A stretch of 64,000 nt of DNA, from positions 3,224,001-3,288,000 of the forward strand of contig NZ_CP023407.1 in the NCBI RefSeq assembly GCF_003665435.1, in the 5' to 3' direction. Source of the DNA: Streptomyces fungicidicus (lineage in GTDB: Bacteria > Actinomycetota > Actinomycetes > Streptomycetales > Streptomycetaceae). The translations under genes were made by a program, and so were the position numbers. The notes beneath the pieces were generated by a model. It did no database searches, was not told where the DNA came from, and saw only the letters and a list, made by a program, of their open reading frames with translations. Shown piece after piece: positions 33,465-42,839 of this stretch (the stretch's first letter is position 1; every line of letters starts with the position of its first letter).

Positions 33465-33538
33465 GGACCTGAGGGGATTCGAACCCCTGGCCCCCTCGAT
33501 GCGAACGAGGTGCGCTACCGGACTGCGCCACAGGCCCT
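33465..33538 (-). tRNA. tRNA-Ala (anticodon CGC)
   Basis: The minus strand folds into a cloverleaf: acceptor GGGCCTG with CAGGTCC (one G-U), D arm GCGC/GCGC, anticodon stem CCTCG/CGAGG around the loop TTCGCAT, a short variable region, and T arm AGGGG-TTCGAAT-CCCCT. Anticodon CGC reads GCG alanine codons, which are abundant in this genome. The discriminator is A; CCA is not encoded. Length 74 nt. Confidence 0.95.
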
Positions 33539-33597
33539 TGCAACGAGTGAAACTTTAGCACCCCGATCCGGGTGCTCGGAAATCCGTTGTCCTGGGC

Positions 33598-34791
33598 CTA
33601 TTCGTTGGCGGCCTTCGGGCGCTCGCCGTCCTCGTACTGGTCGAAGAGGGGGGTGCGGCCGCGCTCGCGGGAGCGGCGGGCGGAGGCCGCCCGGCGTGCG
33701 TCGGTGCGGTCGCCGTCGTCGTCGGAGGCGTCGGCGTCCGGCTCCTCGGCGGCGGCCCGCGCCTCGTCGGCGGGCACGGCGCTGGAGCGTGCCGAGCTCC
33801 ACGTGTCCGGGGCTCCGAGGTCCACGTCCCTGGTGGCACGGGGGGCGACCGGGGCGGTCACATACGTCGGGAGCGGCACCGGGACCGGGTCCCAGCTGTC
33901 GCCGCCCCGGCCGGGCCGGTGCTGCCGCTCGCGCTGCTGGTCGACCCACTCGGCGTGGTCGGTCTGCTCGACGAGCGCGCGCCGGTCCGCGGCGAGGGCG
34001 GAAAGGCCGGGGTCGGTGGTGATCCCGGCTTCCGGGCCCTCCGGTTCGTCGGGGTCGGCGTCCTCGACGGACGGGCGGCGGCGCGGCTGGCGCTCCCGCT
34101 CGCGCAGCCGCTGGGCCGCGACCTCGGCCTGACGGCGGTCCATCTGGTAGGCGAAGCGGCGGCGCTCCTGGGAGCGCAGATAGACGATGTAGGCGCTCAG
34201 CAGCAGGGCCGGTACGCCGGGCGCCCACAGGAACGCCAGTCCGCCGACCGCCGCGACGACCGCGCCCAGCGTGAAGGCGGCGAACAGCAGGGTGGTGGTG
34301 CGCCGGCGGCGGGCCAGTGCCTTCGTGCGCCGGGCGCGGGCCGCGGCGGCCTGCGCGGCCCGTGCGTCGGGGTCACGGCGGGCGGCCGGGACGCGTCCGC
34401 GCGCGGCGGCCGGTTCGGGCGCCCTGCGGTCCACGCGCTCGCGCGGCGGCCGGACGGGTTCCGGTTCCGGCCGCTGCGCGGGGGGTGACGGTAGGGGCGC
34501 CTGGGTCTGCGGACGGGTCTGGGACACGGCGAAGGCCCGGACGTCCACCGAGTCGGTGGCCGCGTCCGGGTCGTGGACGCCGTGCTCCTCCTCGTCGGTG
34601 GAGCGCGCCCGCAGGTCCTTGGCGTACCGGCGCTCCATGCCCGCCCGTCCGGACAGCAATCGGATGGCGGTGCTGAAGCGTTCCGTCGGACGGGCCTCGT
34701 TCAGCTCGTCCTGCCTACGGAGCCACATCGGCACCAAGTAGGCGGCCCAGGCCCCGACGATGACTGCGTAGATGAGGCCGCTGCTGCTCAC
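33598..34791 (-). CDS. sepX: Divisome membrane protein SepX / GlpR homologue
   Basis: A 397-aa membrane protein. The N-terminal helix is GLIYAVIVGAWAAYLVPMWL (residues 5-24), directly followed by RRQDELNEARPTERFSTAIR. A long disordered charged region precedes a helical hairpin near 170-215 (TLLFAAFTLGAVVAAVGGLAF and VPALLLSAYIVYLRSQERRR). A further acidic disordered tail follows. This layout, and its place in one block with a moeA-like gene and galU, match Streptomyces SepX, the homologue of corynebacterial GlpR, the membrane receptor of the gephyrin-like Glp. It is needed for septum stability. Name inferred from family knowledge and synteny. Confidence 0.75.
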   Translation of the reverse strand: MSSSGLIYAVIVGAWAAYLVPMWLRRQDELNEARPTERFSTAIRLLSGRAGMERRYAKDLRARSTDEEEHGVHDPDAATDSVDVRAFAVSQTRPQTQAPLPSPPAQRPEPEPVRPPRERVDRRAPEPAAARGRVPAARRDPDARAAQAAAARARRTKALARRRRTTTLLFAAFTLGAVVAAVGGLAFLWAPGVPALLLSAYIVYLRSQERRRFAYQMDRRQAEVAAQRLRERERQPRRRPSVEDADPDEPEGPEAGITTDPGLSALAADRRALVEQTDHAEWVDQQRERQHRPGRGGDSWDPVPVPLPTYVTAPVAPRATRDVDLGAPDTWSSARSSAVPADEARAAAEEPDADASDDDGDRTDARRAASARRSRERGRTPLFDQYEDGERPKAANE

Positions 34792-34963
34792 GCCTCACAC
34801 GGTAGAGGGGTTTGCACGGGGCCATCCGCCAATTGGGCCGGTGTGTCGCACGATCTGGCTGATATTTCGAACTTTTCTTGTGATCGATGCGATCAGACAG
34901 CCACTCGAACCCGGAATTCCGCGCCCGAAGGCGGTCATCCATCGCTCAAATTCGAACGTATAT

Positions 34964-35623
34964 TCAATTTCCCGGTCCGTGCGGGATTCCCGGGTGGTGC
35001 CGCTCGCGTCCGGGCAGCTCGTGGCCCGACCGCCCCCGGGAGCGTGCCCGGCGCCACCGGGCGAGCAAACCGTCGGGGACTTCCTCCGCCGTGAGCGCGT
35101 AGACGAGATGGTCGCGCCAGGCGCCGTCGATGTGGAGATAGCGCGGACGCAGCCCTTCCTCGCGGAATCCGAGTTTCTCCACGACCCTGCGGCTGGGCCC
35201 GTTCTCGGGGCGAATGCAGACCTCGATGCGGTGCAGTCCGACGGTGCGGAAACAGTGGTCCACGACCATCGCCACGGCGGTCGGCACCACTCCCCGGCCG
35301 GCCACCTCCTCGTCCACCCAGTAACCGATGTGGCCCGAGCACATCGAGCCCCAGGTGATCCCGGCGACCGTCAACTGACCGACCAGACGGCCCTGGTACT
35401 CGATGACGAACGGCAGCATCCGGCCCGCGTGCGCCTCGGAGCGCAGATGGCGGACCATCTGACGGAAGGTCGGCCGGTGGGTGACCGGTCCGCTGGGCGT
35501 GGGCGGCGGGATGGTCGCCTCCCAGGGCCGCAGCCAGTCGCGGTTGCGCCGGTTGACCTCGCGCCAGGCCTTCTGGTCGCGCACCTTTATCGGCCGGAGG
35601 ACGATGTCGCCGTCCACCAGCAC
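34964..35623 (-). CDS. RimJ-type GNAT N-acetyltransferase
   Basis: A 219-aa acetyltransferase of the RimJ/RimL group. IVLRPIKVRDQKAWREVNRR begins the fold, IGYWVDEEVAGRGVVPTAVAM (near 116) is motif A, and NGPSRRVVEKLGFREEGLRPRYLHI is the conserved C-terminal part of ribosomal-protein alanine acetyltransferases. A basic, proline-rich tail (ARSRGRSGHELPGRERHH) goes beyond the usual domain. GTG 35623 follows the mog stop by 20 bp. The gene lies inside the conserved glp-mog-moaC-sepX block, so its real target might be a division protein. Confidence 0.85.
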   Translation of the reverse strand: MLVDGDIVLRPIKVRDQKAWREVNRRNRDWLRPWEATIPPPTPSGPVTHRPTFRQMVRHLRSEAHAGRMLPFVIEYQGRLVGQLTVAGITWGSMCSGHIGYWVDEEVAGRGVVPTAVAMVVDHCFRTVGLHRIEVCIRPENGPSRRVVEKLGFREEGLRPRYLHIDGAWRDHLVYALTAEEVPDGLLARWRRARSRGRSGHELPGRERHHPGIPHGPGN

Positions 35624-35643
35624 GGCCGGCCAGTGTGGGCTGT

Positions 35644-36186
35644 TCAGCTCGCACCCCCGCCGGTGGCGTCCGCCCGCGGATGGTCCCCGCCGCGCAGCTG
35701 GTCGACGGCGTGCTTCAGCAGCGGCTCCAGGACGGCCAGGCCGTCCTTCACCCCGCCGCTGGACCCGGGCAGGTTGACGATCAGCGTGCCGCCCGCGACT
35801 CCCGCGAGGCCCCGGGAGAGGGCGGCCGTGGGCACCTTGTCCCGGCCGTACGCGCGGATGGCCTCCGCGATGCCGGGGACCTCGAAGTCGATGACCCGGC
35901 GGGTCGCCTCGGGGGTGCGGTCGGTGGGCGAGACGCCGGTGCCGCCGGTGGTGACGATCACGTCGTAGCCGGCGTCGGCTCCCGCGCGCAGGGCCGCTTC
36001 CACGGGGTCGCCGTCGGGGACCACCCGAGGGCCGTCCACGGCGAATCCGAAGCGCCTGAGCCCTTCCGCGACCAGCGGGCCGCCCTTGTCCTCGTAGACC
36101 CCGGCGGCCGCCCGGTTGGAGGCGGTGACCACGAGCGCGGCGTACGACGCGAGGAGTGCTCCGCCGATTGTCGCGTCCCCTGTCAT
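35644..36186 (-). CDS. mog: MogA/MoaB-type molybdopterin adenylyltransferase
   Basis: A 180-aa MoCF-biosynthesis protein. The key motif [17 protein letters not shown] near residue 85 is the molybdopterin-binding TxGGTG with the S/D residues of MogA/Moa[28 protein letters not shown] near 125 is the second conserved loop. It adenylates molybdopterin ahead of metal insertion. ATG 36186 overlaps the moaC stop by four bases. No molybdoenzyme is encoded in the window. Confidence 0.92.
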   Translation of the reverse strand: MTGDATIGGALLASYAALVVTASNRAAAGVYEDKGGPLVAEGLRRFGFAVDGPRVVPDGDPVEAALRAGADAGYDVIVTTGGTGVSPTDRTPEATRRVIDFEVPGIAEAIRAYGRDKVPTAALSRGLAGVAGGTLIVNLPGSSGGVKDGLAVLEPLLKHAVDQLRGGDHPRADATGGGAS

Positions 36187-36713
36187 GACCGGCTCCAGTC
36201 GCCCGACTTGCCGCCGGTCTTCTCCTCGACCCGCACGTCCGTGATGACCGCCTCCTTGTCGACCGCCTTGACCATGTCGATCACGGTGAGCGCGGCGACG
36301 GAGACCGCGGTGAGCGCCTCCATCTCGACGCCCGTGCGGTCCGTCGTCCGCACGGTCGCCGCGATCTCCACGGCGTCGTCCGCGACCGACAGGTCCAGTT
36401 TCACACCGGACAGCGCCAAGGGGTGGCACAGCGGGATCAGGTCGGGGGTGCGTTTGGCGCCCATGATGCCCGCGATCCGCGCGGTGGCCAGGGCGTCGCC
36501 CTTGGGGACGCCCTCGCCGCGCAGCAGCTCGATCACGCGCGGGGCGACGAGGACGCGGCCGGTGGCCCGCGCGGTGCGCGCGGTCACGTCCTTGCCGGAC
36601 ACGTCGACCATGCGGGCGGCGCCCGCCTCGTCGATGTGGGTCAGACGGGACTGCCCCGAGGGGGCCGAGGGGTCGGAGGGTCCGGGGGTCGCCCCCCGGG
36701 AAGGCACGGTCAT
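36183..36713 (-). CDS. moaC: Cyclic pyranopterin monophosphate synthase MoaC
   Basis: A 176-aa MoaC, which converts the MoaA product to cyclic pyranopterin monophosphate. An about 22-residue N-terminal Pro/Ser-rich extension precedes [20 protein letters not shown]. Active-site motifs are [17 protein letters not shown] (near 86) and [20 protein letters not shown] (near 128), which hold the conserved HPL and EME. The final KSGG-type lysine is in [12 protein letters not shown]. It is coupled to mog by ATGA. A gap of 86 bp separates it from glp. Confidence 0.95.
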   Translation of the reverse strand: MTVPSRGATPGPSDPSAPSGQSRLTHIDEAGAARMVDVSGKDVTARTARATGRVLVAPRVIELLRGEGVPKGDALATARIAGIMGAKRTPDLIPLCHPLALSGVKLDLSVADDAVEIAATVRTTDRTGVEMEALTAVSVAALTVIDMVKAVDKEAVITDVRVEEKTGGKSGDWSRS

Positions 36714-36799
36714 GATCGTGTGGCGCTCCCGGTCCTGGCCCGTGGCGGTGCGGCGCGCGGGCCTGCTGTGCGCGACACGGTACCGCCAACCGGTCCCGC

Positions 36800-38122
36800 T
36801 CAGCCGAGCAGGACCACCTCGACCTCGGTGCCGGGCGCGACGGACTCGGCGTCCTCGGGGACGACGATCAGCGCGTCGGCCTGTGCGAGGGCCGCCACGA
36901 GATGGGAGCCGGCGCCGCCGACGGGCGTCACCGTGCCGTCGGTGTACCGGGCGCGCAGGAACTGGCGGCGTCCCCGGGGCGAGGTGAGCGGGCGGTCCGC
37001 GGTGAGCTTCGCGCGGGCCCTCGGCCGGTGCACGTCCGTCAGGCCCATCAGGGTGCGGATGGCGGGGCGGACGAACAGCTCGAAGGAGACGTAGGAGGAG
37101 ACCGGGTTGCCGGGCAGGGCCAGCAGCGGGGTGTGGTCGGGGCCGATGGAGCCGAAGCCCTGGGGCTTGCCCGGCTGCATGGCCAGCTTGCGGAACTCGA
37201 CGCCGCTGCCGGGCTCGTCCTCGTCCGCCGCGTACGACAGCGCCTCCTTGACGACGTCGTACGCCCCGACGCTCACCCCGCCGGTGGTGACCATGAGGTC
37301 GGCGCGCACCAGCTGGTCCTCGATGGTGTCCCGCAGGGTCGTGGCGTCGTCGGCGACGGCGCCCACCCGGTAGGCGATCGCGCCGGCGTCCCGCGCGGCG
37401 GCGGTGAGGGCGAAGCTGTTGGAGTCGTAGATCTGACCGGAGCGCAGTTCCTCGTCGGGCTGGACGAGTTCGCTGCCGGTGGAGAGCACCACCACGCGCG
37501 GGCGCGGCCGGACCCGTACGGTGCCGCGGCCGATCGCGGCGAGCAGGGAGATCTGCGGCGGCCCGAGGACGGTGCCGGCCGCCAGGGCGCGGTCGCCGGC
37601 CTTGACGTCGCTGCCCTTGGCGCGCACGTGCGCGCGCGCCTCCGCCGGCCGGTGGACGCGGACCTGCCCGGTGGCGCCCCCGGGGTCCAGGCTGCCGGCG
37701 CGCATCCCGGTGACCGGGCCCTCGCCGAGGCCGCCGTCGGTCCACTCGACGGGGACGACGGTCTCGGCGCCGGGCGGGAGCGGGGCGCCGGTCATGATGC
37801 GCGCGGCCTGGCCGGGGCCGACATGGAGGAGGTCGGCCTGTCCGGCGGCGACGTCCCCGACGACCTCGAGGGCCGCCGGGTACTGCTCGCTTGCGCCCGC
37901 GACGTCCGCGACCCGTACCGCGTACCCGTCCATGGAGCTGTTGTCGAACGGGGGCAGGGAGACCGGCACCGTGATGTCCTCGACGAGGACGCAGCCCTGG
38001 GCGTCGAGGAGATGCAGTTCGATGGGTTCGAGGGGCCGGACGGTCGCGAGGATGTCGTCCAGGTGCTCGTCCACCGACCAGAGGTGGTCCGGTCCTGCGG
38101 TGCGGGGCGCGGCGGTGCTCAA
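36800..38122 (-). CDS. glp: MoeA-like gephyrin homologue (Glp, division-associated)
   Basis: A 440-aa MoeA/gephyrin-fold protein. [17 protein letters not shown] near residue 55, [19 protein letters not shown] near 108, and [17 protein letters not shown] near 265 are all recognisable, as is [20 protein letters not shown] near 348. The family enzyme inserts molybdate into molybdopterin. The synteny (galU-glp-moaC-mog-rimJ-sepX) identifies this copy as the likely orthologue of Glp, which in Corynebacterium binds FtsZ and the membrane receptor GlpR. It may be a moonlighting or repurposed MoeA. TTG 38122 overlaps the galU stop (TTGA). Confidence 0.8.
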   Translation of the reverse strand: MSTAAPRTAGPDHLWSVDEHLDDILATVRPLEPIELHLLDAQGCVLVEDITVPVSLPPFDNSSMDGYAVRVADVAGASEQYPAALEVVGDVAAGQADLLHVGPGQAARIMTGAPLPPGAETVVPVEWTDGGLGEGPVTGMRAGSLDPGGATGQVRVHRPAEARAHVRAKGSDVKAGDRALAAGTVLGPPQISLLAAIGRGTVRVRPRPRVVVLSTGSELVQPDEELRSGQIYDSNSFALTAAARDAGAIAYRVGAVADDATTLRDTIEDQLVRADLMVTTGGVSVGAYDVVKEALSYAADEDEPGSGVEFRKLAMQPGKPQGFGSIGPDHTPLLALPGNPVSSYVSFELFVRPAIRTLMGLTDVHRPRARAKLTADRPLTSPRGRRQFLRARYTDGTVTPVGGAGSHLVAALAQADALIVVPEDAESVAPGTEVEVVLLG

Positions 38123-39030
38123 CGTTGCTGCATCTCCTCGGTCACGTAGCGCTGGAGCCAGGTCCGGAAGTCCGGTCCCAGGTCCTCACGTTCGCACGCG
38201 AGTCGGACAATGGCACGCAGGTAGTCCCCGCGGTCGCCGGTGTCATAGCGGCGGCCCTTGAAGACGACGCCGTGCACCGGACCGCCGATCTTCTCGTCCG
38301 CCGCGAGCTGCTGGAGGGCGTCGGTGAGCTGGATCTCGCCGCCGCGGCCCGGCTCGGTCCTGCGCAGTATGCCGAAGACGGCCGGGTCGAGGACATAGCG
38401 GCCGATGACGGCGTAGTGGGACGGCGCGTCCTCGACGGCGGGCTTCTCGACCAGGCCGCTGACCTTGACGACGTCGGCGTCCGTGGTGGTCTCGACGGCG
38501 GCGGAACCGTAGAGGTGGATCTGCTCGGGGGCCACCTCCATGAGGGCGATGACGCTGCCGCCGTACTCCTGCTGGACGTCGATCATGCGCTGGAGCAGGG
38601 GGTCGCGCGGGTCGATCAGGTCGTCGCCGAGGAGGACGGCGAAGGGCTCGTCGCCGACGTGCGGGGCGGCGCACAGCACGGCGTGGCCGAGGCCCTTGGG
38701 GTCGCCCTGGCGGACGTAGTGCATGGTGGCCAGGTCACTGGACTCCTGGACCTTGGCAAGGCGGCCGGCGTCGCCCTTCTTCTGAAGAGCCGACTCCAGT
38801 TCGTAGTTGCGGTCGAAGTGGTCCTCCAGGGGGCGCTTGTTGCGGCCCGTGACCATGAGGACGTCGTCGAGACCGGCGGAGACGGCCTCCTCGACCACGT
38901 ACTGGATCGCCGGCTTGTCGACGACCGGCAGCATCTCCTTGGGAGTGGCCTTGGTGGCCGGCAGGAACCGGGTGCCGAGACCGGCCGCCGGGATGACAGC
39001 CTTGCTGATCCGAGGGTGTGACTGAGACAT
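38119..39030 (-). CDS. galU: UTP-glucose-1-phosphate uridylyltransferase
   Basis: GalU makes UDP-glucose for glycans, trehalose and wall polymers. The 303-aa product has the nucleotide-binding [19 protein letters not shown] near residue 16, [16 protein letters not shown] near 125, and [20 protein letters not shown] near 190. A late [13 protein letters not shown] motif is typical of GalU rather than RmlA. ATG 39030 ([12 protein letters not shown]) was chosen over ATG 39054 by family N-terminus, although neither has a strong ribosome-binding site. It heads the galU-glp operon and is divergent from the THF cyclo-ligase. Confidence 0.95.
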   Translation of the reverse strand: MSQSHPRISKAVIPAAGLGTRFLPATKATPKEMLPVVDKPAIQYVVEEAVSAGLDDVLMVTGRNKRPLEDHFDRNYELESALQKKGDAGRLAKVQESSDLATMHYVRQGDPKGLGHAVLCAAPHVGDEPFAVLLGDDLIDPRDPLLQRMIDVQQEYGGSVIALMEVAPEQIHLYGSAAVETTTDADVVKVSGLVEKPAVEDAPSHYAVIGRYVLDPAVFGILRRTEPGRGGEIQLTDALQQLAADEKIGGPVHGVVFKGRRYDTGDRGDYLRAIVRLACEREDLGPDFRTWLQRYVTEEMQQR

Positions 39031-39123
39031 GTCGGACACCATATCCGGTGCCATTGTGCGGAATCTGTGGCTCCGAATATTTGCTGCTCATATGAGCATT
39101 TTCGGAACGGTACAGGGACGAAC

Positions 39124-39738
39124 TTGAGACACAACGATCGCGCCGACGAGTCTGACAAGCGGGAACGGCGCCGGGAAATCCTCTCGGTGAGGAACGGGTT
39201 GACACCCGATGACGTGCGGGTGTCGGCCGCCGCGCTGGCCCGGCGGGCACTGGAGCTGCCCGAACTCGCGCACGCGCGCACGGTGGCCGCGTACGTCTCG
39301 GTGGGGAGCGAACCCGGCACGCTCGCGCTCCTGGACGCGCTCCGCGCCCGCGGGACCCGCGTGCTGCTGCCCGCGCTGCTGCCCGACAACGACCTCGACT
39401 GGGGGGCGTACGAGGGCGGGGAATCACTCACCCGGGTCCAACACGGCACGCGAATGGCGCTCTTCGAGCCGTCGGGGCCGCCGCTCGGACCGGACGCCGT
39501 GACCGGGGCGGACGTGGTGCTGCTGCCGGGCCTCGCCGTCGACGCGCACGGGACGCGTCTGGGACGCGGCGGCGGCTCCTACGACCGGGTCCTCGCCCGC
39601 CTGGACCGCGCGGGCGCGCACCCGTCCCTGGTGGTGCTGCTGTACGACACGGAGGTCGTCGCCCGTGTCCCCGCCGAGCCGCACGACCGGCCGGTGCACG
39701 CGGTGGTGACACCGTCCGGGGTGCGCCGGTTCGACTGA
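39124..39738 (+). CDS. 5-formyltetrahydrofolate cyclo-ligase
   Basis: This ATP-dependent folate-pool enzyme converts 5-formyl-THF to 5,10-methenyl-THF. The 204-aa protein has the N-terminal KRERRREILSVRNGL region, VAAYVSVGSEPGTLALLDAL near 57, and the ATP-binding loop LAVDAHGTRLGRGGGSYDRVL near 140, where the family's GGGYYD reads GGGSYD. TTG 39124 is preceded by CAGGGAC; an ATG at 39067 in frame is less likely. A terminator follows at 39762. Confidence 0.92.
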   Translation: MRHNDRADESDKRERRREILSVRNGLTPDDVRVSAAALARRALELPELAHARTVAAYVSVGSEPGTLALLDALRARGTRVLLPALLPDNDLDWGAYEGGESLTRVQHGTRMALFEPSGPPLGPDAVTGADVVLLPGLAVDAHGTRLGRGGGSYDRVLARLDRAGAHPSLVVLLYDTEVVARVPAEPHDRPVHAVVTPSGVRRFD

Positions 39739-39761
39739 GCCGCCGGTTCCGCCGCACACGC

Positions 39762-39799
39762 GGAAGCGGCCCCCACACGCGTGTGCGGAGGCCGCTTCC
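39762..39799. terminator. Bidirectional terminator
   Basis: GGAAGCGGCC pairs with GGCCGCTTCC (10 bp) around an 18-base loop that contains a second small CACACGCGTGTG stem. It lies between the convergent cyclo-ligase and penicillin-acylase-family genes. Confidence 0.8.
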
Positions 39800-39817
39800 G
39801 GCGGGACGGTGACGGGG

Positions 39818-42652
39818 TCAGGGCTTCAGCAGCAGGGTGTCGCTGGTGCTGCCCTCGACCGCCTTCTCCGAGTACGACCACTCCAGCAGCTCGCCCTCGG
39901 CCCACTTGTCCGTCTGGTCGACGTAGTGGGCGCTGTAGGCGTGGCCGGAGGCGCCGGTGAGGTTGATCCACCGGGACTTGTCGAGGTCGCCGAGGTTGAC
40001 CACCATCCGCATGGACGGCACCCACACGACCCCGTAACCCCCGGCGGCGTTCCAGCCCGTCGCGTTGACGGTGGCCTCGCCGCCGCCGAGCTTCCACGGG
40101 CCGCGGTTGAGGAGGTACTGCAGGAAGCCCGGGCCCTCGGTGCCGAGGGTCTGGTTCTTCAGGAACAGGCGGTGCAGCCGGCCCCAGCTCCAGGTGTCGA
40201 TGTCCTTGCCGAGCTTGGCGGTCAGCTCCCAGCGGGCGTCGATCATGGCGCGCTTGAACAGCTCGTCACGGTTCTCCGCGGCGGGGCGGGTGCCCGACTT
40301 GGGCGTCGTCCACCAGTCGCTGTCCTCCTTGTCCATCAGCTTGCGGACCACCTCGAACCAGCGGTCGCCGCCGTCCGGCTGCGCCTGGTCGGCGGCGCGC
40401 TGACCGCACTCGCGGACCTTGGCCGCCTCGTCGGCGGGACCGGTGGTGTTGACCGGCTCGACCCACAGGCACTGGCCCTTGACCCGCAGTTCCTTGGGCA
40501 GCTTGTGGGCGAAGGCGAGCCTGAGGATGTTGCGCCAGACCGAGTTGAAGTAGGCGGCGGCCGCCGAGTCTGCGTCCTGGGTGTAGTCCCAGCCCTCCAG
40601 CAGCTTCTGCGCCTCGCGGACGTCCGCGTCCTCGGTGTCGATCTTGAGCAGGTGCGGCACCAGCAGCTTGGCGATGGTGCTGGAGTTGTCGAGCTGCATC
40701 TGCCGCATGTCGTCGGTGGAGATCTTGCCGCCGTCCTTGATCTTCGACTGGATCAGCTCGGTGATCCGCTGGCTGCGGGCGCCGTAGCCCCAGTCGGTGG
40801 TCAGGGTGTACGGGTAGTCCTTGCCGACGACGGCCTGGTTGGCGGTGACGATGTAGCCGCGCTCCGGGTTGTGCTCGTAGGGCAGCGCGTCCTGCTCGAT
40901 CCAGCCGGTCCACTCGTAGTCGGGGTCCCAGCCGGGTGCGGGGAGGGAGCCGTCGTGGTTCTCCGCGCGGGTGGGGATCTTCCCGGGGAGGGTGTAGCCG
41001 ATGTCGCCCTCGGTGTCGGCGAAGACGAGGTTCTGCGAGGGCACCTCGAACAGGGCGGCCGCCTCGCGGAAGTCGTCCCAGTCCTTCGCGCGGTTGATCG
41101 CGAAGACGGAGTCCATGGTGCGGCCGGGGTCCAGGGCGGTCCAGCGCAGCGCGACGCCGTAGCCGTCGCCGCGGTCGGGCGCCGCGCTGTTGACGGTGGC
41201 CTTCTTGCCGGTCTTCACGAGCTCGCTGGAGCGGTCGGAGAGCAGCGGGCCGTTGTTGGTCTCGCGGACGACGATCTTCTGCGCCTTGCCGCCGGCGACC
41301 TCGATCGTCTCCTCGCGCGTCTCGAACGGCACGACCTTGCCGTCGTACTGGTAGCCGTCGCCGGTGATCTTCTCCAGGTAGAGGTCGGTGACGTCGACGC
41401 CGGAGTTGGTGAGGCCCCAGGAGATGTCCTGGTTGTGGCCGATTATGACTCCCGGCATGCCCGCGAAGGTGTAGCCGGTGACGTCGTACTGGCACTTGGC
41501 GGAGACGCTGCGGCAGTGCAGGCCCATCTGGTACCAGACGGACGGCAGCGCGGCCGAGAGGTGCGGGTCGTTGGCGAGGAGCGGCTTGCCGGTGATGGTG
41601 TGCTCACCGGCCACCACCCAGGAGTTGGAGCCGATGCCGTCGCCGTTGACACCGACGGCCGTGGGGAGGTCCTCGAGGACCTGCTGGAGACCGGTCAGCT
41701 GACCTTCCAGGGCGGAACCGCCGGTGCCGGTTCCGGTGCCGGTACCCGTGCCGGTTCCGGTGCCGGTACCCGTACCGGTTCCCGTGCCAGTTCCAGTGCC
41801 GGTTCCGGTTCCGGTGCCGGTCTCCGTACCCGTCCCGGTCCCGGTGCCCGTTCCCGTGTTCTCGCCCTGCTCGTACGCCCCGGTGAGCTCGTTGTACTGG
41901 CCCTCCTGGATCACCGGCTTGTTCCGGCTGTACGGGTACTCCGGGTACAGGTCGGCGATCTGCTTCGGGCCGAGGCGGCTGGTCATCAGCGCGCGGTCGA
42001 TCTCGTCCTGCATGTTGCCGCGCAGGTCCCAGGCCATCGCCTTCAGCCAGGCCACGGAGTCGACCGGGGTCCACTCCCCGGGCCTGTAGTCGTTCTCGAA
42101 GCCGAGAGCCGCGTACTCCAGGGAGATCTCCGCGCCCTCCTTGCCCTCCAGATAGGCGTTGACCCCCTTGGCGTACGCCTGGAGGTACTTCTTCGTGGCG
42201 GGGGAGAGCTTCTTCTCGTACTCCTCCTTCGCGACCCGGTCCCAGCCCAGGGTGCGGAGGAACTCGTCGTTGTCGACCTGGCCCTTGCCGAACATCTCCG
42301 AGAGGCGGCCGGCGGTCATGTGCCGGCGCACGTCCATCTCGTAGAACCGGTCCTGCGCCTGGACGTAGCCCTGCGCCATGAACAGGTCCTCGTCGGAGGA
42401 GGCGTAGATCTGCGGGATGCCGTAGCCGTCGCGTTTGACGTCGACGGTCCCCGACAGTCCCTGGAGCGTGGCCGAGCCCTCGGTCTGCGGGAAGGAGGCG
42501 CGCACGGTGCTGACGGACCAGTACCCCCCGTAGGCGACACCGCCGATCAGGGCCAGCACCAGGACCAGCACGATCAGCCGGCCTTTGCGCCCTTTCTTCC
42601 TGCCGGACTTGCCGGGCTGCTGACCCGTGGAGGCGGTGGTGTCGGTGGGCAT
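39818..42652 (-). CDS. Penicillin acylase-family N-terminal-nucleophile hydrolase
   Basis: A 944-aa precursor of an Ntn hydrolase. It has a membrane anchor ([19 protein letters not shown], residues 26-44), an alpha-subunit region (about 60-260) with [20 protein letters not shown], then a Thr-Gly linker of about 46 residues. The beta-subunit starts at Ser342 in [14 protein letters not shown], the autocleavage nucleophile as in SNxW of penicillin G acylase. [15 protein letters not shown] follows. It faces the outside of the membrane. Substrates could be acyl-homoserine lactones, penicillins or acylated peptides. ATG 42652 has AAGGA upstream. Confidence 0.9.
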   Translation of the reverse strand: MPTDTTASTGQQPGKSGRKKGRKGRLIVLVLVLALIGGVAYGGYWSVSTVRASFPQTEGSATLQGLSGTVDVKRDGYGIPQIYASSDEDLFMAQGYVQAQDRFYEMDVRRHMTAGRLSEMFGKGQVDNDEFLRTLGWDRVAKEEYEKKLSPATKKYLQAYAKGVNAYLEGKEGAEISLEYAALGFENDYRPGEWTPVDSVAWLKAMAWDLRGNMQDEIDRALMTSRLGPKQIADLYPEYPYSRNKPVIQEGQYNELTGAYEQGENTGTGTGTGTGTETGTGTGTGTGTGTGTGTGTGTGTGTGTGTGTGTGGSALEGQLTGLQQVLEDLPTAVGVNGDGIGSNSWVVAGEHTITGKPLLANDPHLSAALPSVWYQMGLHCRSVSAKCQYDVTGYTFAGMPGVIIGHNQDISWGLTNSGVDVTDLYLEKITGDGYQYDGKVVPFETREETIEVAGGKAQKIVVRETNNGPLLSDRSSELVKTGKKATVNSAAPDRGDGYGVALRWTALDPGRTMDSVFAINRAKDWDDFREAAALFEVPSQNLVFADTEGDIGYTLPGKIPTRAENHDGSLPAPGWDPDYEWTGWIEQDALPYEHNPERGYIVTANQAVVGKDYPYTLTTDWGYGARSQRITELIQSKIKDGGKISTDDMRQMQLDNSSTIAKLLVPHLLKIDTEDADVREAQKLLEGWDYTQDADSAAAAYFNSVWRNILRLAFAHKLPKELRVKGQCLWVEPVNTTGPADEAAKVRECGQRAADQAQPDGGDRWFEVVRKLMDKEDSDWWTTPKSGTRPAAENRDELFKRAMIDARWELTAKLGKDIDTWSWGRLHRLFLKNQTLGTEGPGFLQYLLNRGPWKLGGGEATVNATGWNAAGGYGVVWVPSMRMVVNLGDLDKSRWINLTGASGHAYSAHYVDQTDKWAEGELLEWSYSEKAVEGSTSDTLLLKP
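41721..41858 (-). repeat. Thr-Gly microsatellite inside penicillin-acylase gene
   Basis: About 23 copies of a 6-bp unit (ACSGGN-type, minus strand) encode an almost pure Thr-Gly dipeptide tract. One unit is Thr-Glu. It falls exactly in the spacer between the alpha region and the autocatalytic Ser342, the peptide expected to be removed or exposed on maturation. Being six bases long, units can be gained or lost without a frameshift, so the length is likely to vary between strains. Confidence 0.9.
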
Positions 42653-42839
42653 CGCTGTCCTTGCTGTCCTAACGCGAGCGGCAGGTCGGGCTGTGCTTTT
42701 AACTGAGCGCTGGAGCAACGATAGGCGCAGGGGCCCGCGGTACTTGACGCGGAGTACGGAACCAGCCCGGACGGACGTTCGATCTTGCCGTCAACAGCGT
42801 CAAGAACGCGTCAAGAGTTAGGTAAGGTAACGAAGTAGT
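42653..42839. promoter_or_regulatory. Divergent promoter region with TTGACG repeats
   Basis: Between the divergent acylase and antiporter genes there are four TTGACG hexamers: three on the minus strand at 42789-42794, 42798-42803 and 42809-42814, and one on the plus strand near 42743. They resemble -35 boxes, or direct repeats with 9 and 11 bp steps. A TTAGGTAAGG segment at 42818-42827 resembles half an iron-regulator (DmdR/IdeR) box. No clear -10 was identified. Confidence 0.4.

Noticed and set aside
33465..33538. Phage or ICE attachment site at the tRNA-Ala 3' end
   Set aside because: No integrase is encoded nearby and no second copy of the tRNA 3' end was noticed in the window.
41724..42089. 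Pro-Val repeat protein on the plus strand
   Set aside because: It is simply the antisense reading of the Thr-Gly microsatellite in the acylase gene.
39809..42706. Long plus-strand frame opposite the penicillin acylase gene
   Set aside because: Antisense mirror without start context or motifs; the minus-strand frame has signal anchor and Ntn nucleophile.
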